DNA from: Diphasiastrum complanatum
Taxonomy: Eukaryota > Streptophyta > Lycopodiopsida > Lycopodiales > Lycopodiaceae
Direction of reading: 5' to 3'
DNA length: 64,000 nt
Assembly: GCA_029204225.1 (NCBI GenBank)
Contig: CM055092.1
Coordinates: 88,325,666-88,389,665, forward strand
The position numbers and the translations under genes are program-made. Under the pieces are notes generated by a model. It did not search any database and had not been told where the DNA came from. It was given only the letters and a program-made list of their open reading frames with translations. Each line of letters opens with the position of its first letter. The first letter of the stretch is position 1. Shown here piece by piece: positions 61,591 through 64,000 of the stretch.

Positions 61591-61649
61591 CAAACATCGT
61601 CAAGGAAAAATACCTTGACTACGCCAATTACTTTCTAATGTGAATCTTG

Positions 61650-62660
61650 TAGACATTGATTTCAATCCATAGGCATTGGGAACTAGACTTTGTAGTACAA
61701 GGTTTATCAAGATTCACAAGTATGCGAAGTACCAAATCTGTATATGAGCTATTATGAGATCCTACTCCAAATAAGTAAAGTCTCAAATCAAACTCTTTTA
61801 GATCACCAAGATGCATTTGATTAGCTCTTATATTGAATAAGTCATGAGAATAAAAAGAAATTTCTCCAAAAGGAAAGTATATTCTTCTTCAATAGCTCCA
61901 TTGAGATATATTGTCTGTACATCCGTTTGATGTATTTCCAAATCTACTACAGCAACAAACAATAAAAAACATTCATGACAAGCACTTCTCTAAGCATTCC
62001 TTAGCATAGATATCCTCATACATCATCTATATTGATATCATTGAACATATCTATTATCATAATCAAAAGGGAGTCATTGAAAACATTTGATTCTACTAAG
62101 ATCTTTAAATAGATTTAAACACACCAAGGCCCACCTGAGTATCTCATTTCAATATGACCAAAAGGATATGGCATCACTTTGCTTTTATTTGTTGAAGAGC
62201 TTTAGAACATGCAAAATTTCTGTAGGCATTAGCAATTCTTCTAATTGTGACAGCAAAAGCATGTTGCTTGGATGCCAACAGTTGTCTTCCCAAAATTCGG
62301 GCTCTCAGTAGCTGCCAATGGAAAAACATGACATTATGGAAACCTAGAAGTTTATTTTCAGAAGATTATATAAATTGCTGCCATAGACTTTTACTTGAGA
62401 TAGCTGCCTGCTCACCTGTAAGACACAAAATTTGATAGCATTGTCCGGGAATGCTGGATTCAGAAAAGGTGAATTATATGAAAATTACATTAGCGAAACA
62501 CTGGATTTGGTATCAAAATCGGGAAGGTTAGGGCTTTCAGTCAAATAAATAAAGTGCCTCGAAAAGTACATTAGCAACATGCAAAACTTTTCATCTAAAT
62601 ACTATGCTTAAATTCCAATTCTATTACATTGTAAAAAACTGGCCTTCACATATAAATCTA
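61650..62660. other. No gene seen
   Basis: AT-rich sequence between the gypsy relic and the right-hand gene. No supportable coding or RNA feature. Confidence 0.4.
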
Positions 62661-62668
62661 AAGGCTTT

Positions 62669-63004
62669 TCAAAAGGATTCAAAATGCACATCCAAATATA
62701 TTACGCTGTAGTAGTTCTGATAAACCATTTTGACAAACTTTCGAATTTGGTTGCATGTTTGGCCTAAGTCCCGGTTGGCAGACGGAAGAGCATAAGCACG
62801 AACAAAACAGAAAACAGTATGTGATGAACGGATGTGAGCTTCATGATCCTTCATGAGTTTCTGGATCCACAATTTGGATAAGCTATTAGAAATATTTCCA
62901 TGGATATTGCGAACAGAAGAGCAAGCACACAATTCTGATATATGATTTAACCAGTCACAGACTCTCAATTCTCCTGAGTAGATGGACGAAAGTTTGCAGT
63001 ACAA
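62669..63004 (-). other. Probable 3' flank/UTR of the histone-fold gene
   Basis: The minus-strand open stretch of 111 codons starts 26 bp beyond the stop of the histone-fold gene. It contains no domain I recognise. I read it as 3' untranslated or intergenic sequence rather than a second gene, though a downstream exon of an alternative transcript cannot be excluded. Confidence 0.35.
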
Positions 63005-63030
63005 TTTCTTCTTCTAGATGTGAAGATCTG

Positions 63031-63966
63031 CTAGAGAACTTCGATGGTAGCCTCGCTCACCAGCGCCTTGTTTGGCTTACTTCCAAAAAAATCTGTGATG
63101 GAGCGGCTGCCAGGTGGTGGGGGAGCGGGTATAGCTTTCTTTTCTGCTCTTGCCTTTTTAGATCTATGTCCATCATCCTCTCCGGCGTCTTCCTCCTCTT
63201 CCTGCTCTTCACTGCTTTCACCGTTATTTTCTGCTTTGTGCGTGTCATTAGATACAGAAGACAGTGAATCACCAATGAACTCGTGGATGCGCTTATTGCT
63301 CTTGATAGCCATTTCCACATCCGGCAGCCTGATGGACTTACGCTTACTCTTAAGCATACTGGAATAAGAAGCCGATGCTAGAGTTTCCAGGAAAAGCTGA
63401 GTTGCTCTGGTAATTGCCAAAACTCCATCACTAGATAACAGTTTGATATCTTTATCAAGCCTAATTATTCTTTTGATCCTTGCAAGAGGAAACGGAGGAG
63501 GAGCCTCACCAATAGCATTTTCTGCTGCAATATCACCTTCCTCGCAAATGTGCTCATTATCTGGAACAGTTTTCTCAACCAGATCAGTTTCGACAGCGAT
63601 TTTTGGTTGCAGCAAATCAGCGTCTGCTAACTGGATCTTTGCAGAAGAATCAGAAATCCCTGAAGCTTCACCACCATCCCGGATTCTGATATCATCAGTG
63701 GGGAGGCTATTATCATCCAGAGGGGTTTCTTTCGAGAAAGCTGCTCGTTCCACATCGGACAAAGACCGCCAGAGCTCACCAAGGGCCTTGGAGATGGCGC
63801 TGGCAGAAGGCTTTGCGCCGGCAGCAACAATCTGAGCCTTCACTCTTTCGCGATTCTGCTTTGAAAAGCTGAAGTAGGGCGAAAGCTTCCTGCTGCCTTT
63901 CTTCTTCAATGCCACACCATCTCCGCCCTCCCCCCAGCCTCCTCCTCCTCCTTCCATCGTCGACAT
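63031..63966 (-). CDS. HMG-box-like / histone-fold (DPB3, NF-YC type) protein with PIP-like end
   Basis: A 311-residue single open frame. Residues 28-80 read LSPYFSFSKQNRERVKAQ...ALGELWRSLSDVERAAF, an HMG-box-like pattern. Residues 159-235 form a histone fold: FPLARIKRIIRLDKDIKLLS, ITRATQLFLETLA and KRKSIRLPDVEMAI. It is closest, as I recall the families, to the Pol epsilon subunit DPB3/POLE4 and CHRAC-type NF-YC-like proteins rather than classical NF-YC. An acidic stretch (250-266), a basic nuclear-signal-like KKARAEKK (270-277) and SRSITDFFGSK (287-297), which fits a PCNA-interacting box except for Ser in place of Gln, complete it. Expected role: nuclear, pairing with a second histone-fold protein at replication forks or in chromatin remodelling. 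The start at 63966 gives the full N-terminus, with a second Met three codons on; no upstream stop is visible in the 34 bases left, so an earlier start is not excluded. No disruption. Confidence 0.85.
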   Translation of the reverse strand: MSTMEGGGGGWGEGGDGVALKKKGSRKLSPYFSFSKQNRERVKAQIVAAGAKPSASAISKALGELWRSLSDVERAAFSKETPLDDNSLPTDDIRIRDGGEASGISDSSAKIQLADADLLQPKIAVETDLVEKTVPDNEHICEEGDIAAENAIGEAPPPFPLARIKRIIRLDKDIKLLSSDGVLAITRATQLFLETLASASYSSMLKSKRKSIRLPDVEMAIKSNKRIHEFIGDSLSSVSNDTHKAENNGESSEEQEEEEDAGEDDGHRSKKARAEKKAIPAPPPPGSRSITDFFGSKPNKALVSEATIEVL

Positions 63967-64000
63967 TACTGATACTTCAGACTCGCTACTCCTTCCTCTC

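Noticed and set aside
63044-63835. Plus-strand ORFs opposite the histone-fold gene
   Set aside because: Serine- and leucine-rich shadows of the acidic and Ser-rich codons of the real minus-strand gene.

Overview
The window looks like nuclear DNA of a land plant with a large, repeat-rich genome. A gymnosperm is my best guess, but the sequence alone does not prove it. The reasons are an intron-containing plant-type cytochrome P450, a plant-style histone-fold protein, and many decayed Ty1/copia and Ty3/gypsy LTR retrotransposons with plant-type primer binding sites (initiator tRNA-Met type for copia, TGGCGCC type for gypsy). There are also long dinucleotide repeats. Nothing bacterial or organellar was recognised.

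Only two intact host genes are visible. One is a two-exon P450 on the minus strand (17707-19516), most like CYP703, the sporopollenin-pathway fatty acid hydroxylase family. The other is a single-exon gene on the minus strand at the right edge (63031-63966). It joins an HMG-box-like region, a DPB3/NF-YC-type histone fold and a PCNA-box-like C-terminus, so a role in replication or chromatin is likely.

Layout, left half. 1-2.5 kb holds two copia LTRs and an RNase H scrap. 2.7-7.4 kb is a decayed plus-strand gypsy. 8.0-10.5 kb is a truncated plus-strand copia, followed by a minus-strand gypsy 3' half (10.9-11.9 kb) and a CACTA-type DUF4216 remnant (12.4-13.1 kb). 13.7-14.9 kb carries five long CT tracts inside duplicated spacers, and 15.1-15.5 kb a cluster of short palindromes. 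After the P450 come a fold-back repeat (21.1 kb), a minus-strand copia relic (21.5-23.3 kb) and a second copy of the 8-kb copia family (25.9-29.3 kb).

Layout, right half. 29.4-32.0 kb is a minus-strand copia 5' half with LTR and PBS. 32.0-33.4 kb is another copia 3' end, and 33.5-34.2 kb an unrecognised transposase-like relic. 34.6-36.4 kb is a plus-strand copia 3' end. 36.5-38.6 kb holds several tandem repeats, some derived from copia ends. 40355-51063 is one 10.7-kb copia element with both LTRs, a near-perfect target duplication and a gypsy element nested inside it. 55.5-57.3 kb and 60.4-61.3 kb are gypsy gag/protease relics related to the 2.7-kb copy. Two minus-strand fragments (39982-40290 and 58217-59121) are paralogous copies of a protein family I do not recognise; their codon differences suggest past selection on the protein.

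The retroelements do not act together with the host genes in any visible way. The window is best read as two genes embedded in layers of nested, truncated transposons. Candidates for undescribed biology are the HMG/histone-fold/PIP-like fusion, the unknown paralogous family, a palindrome conserved at a fixed distance from the TATA box in several unrelated copia LTRs, and a gypsy copy that lost its protease in frame.
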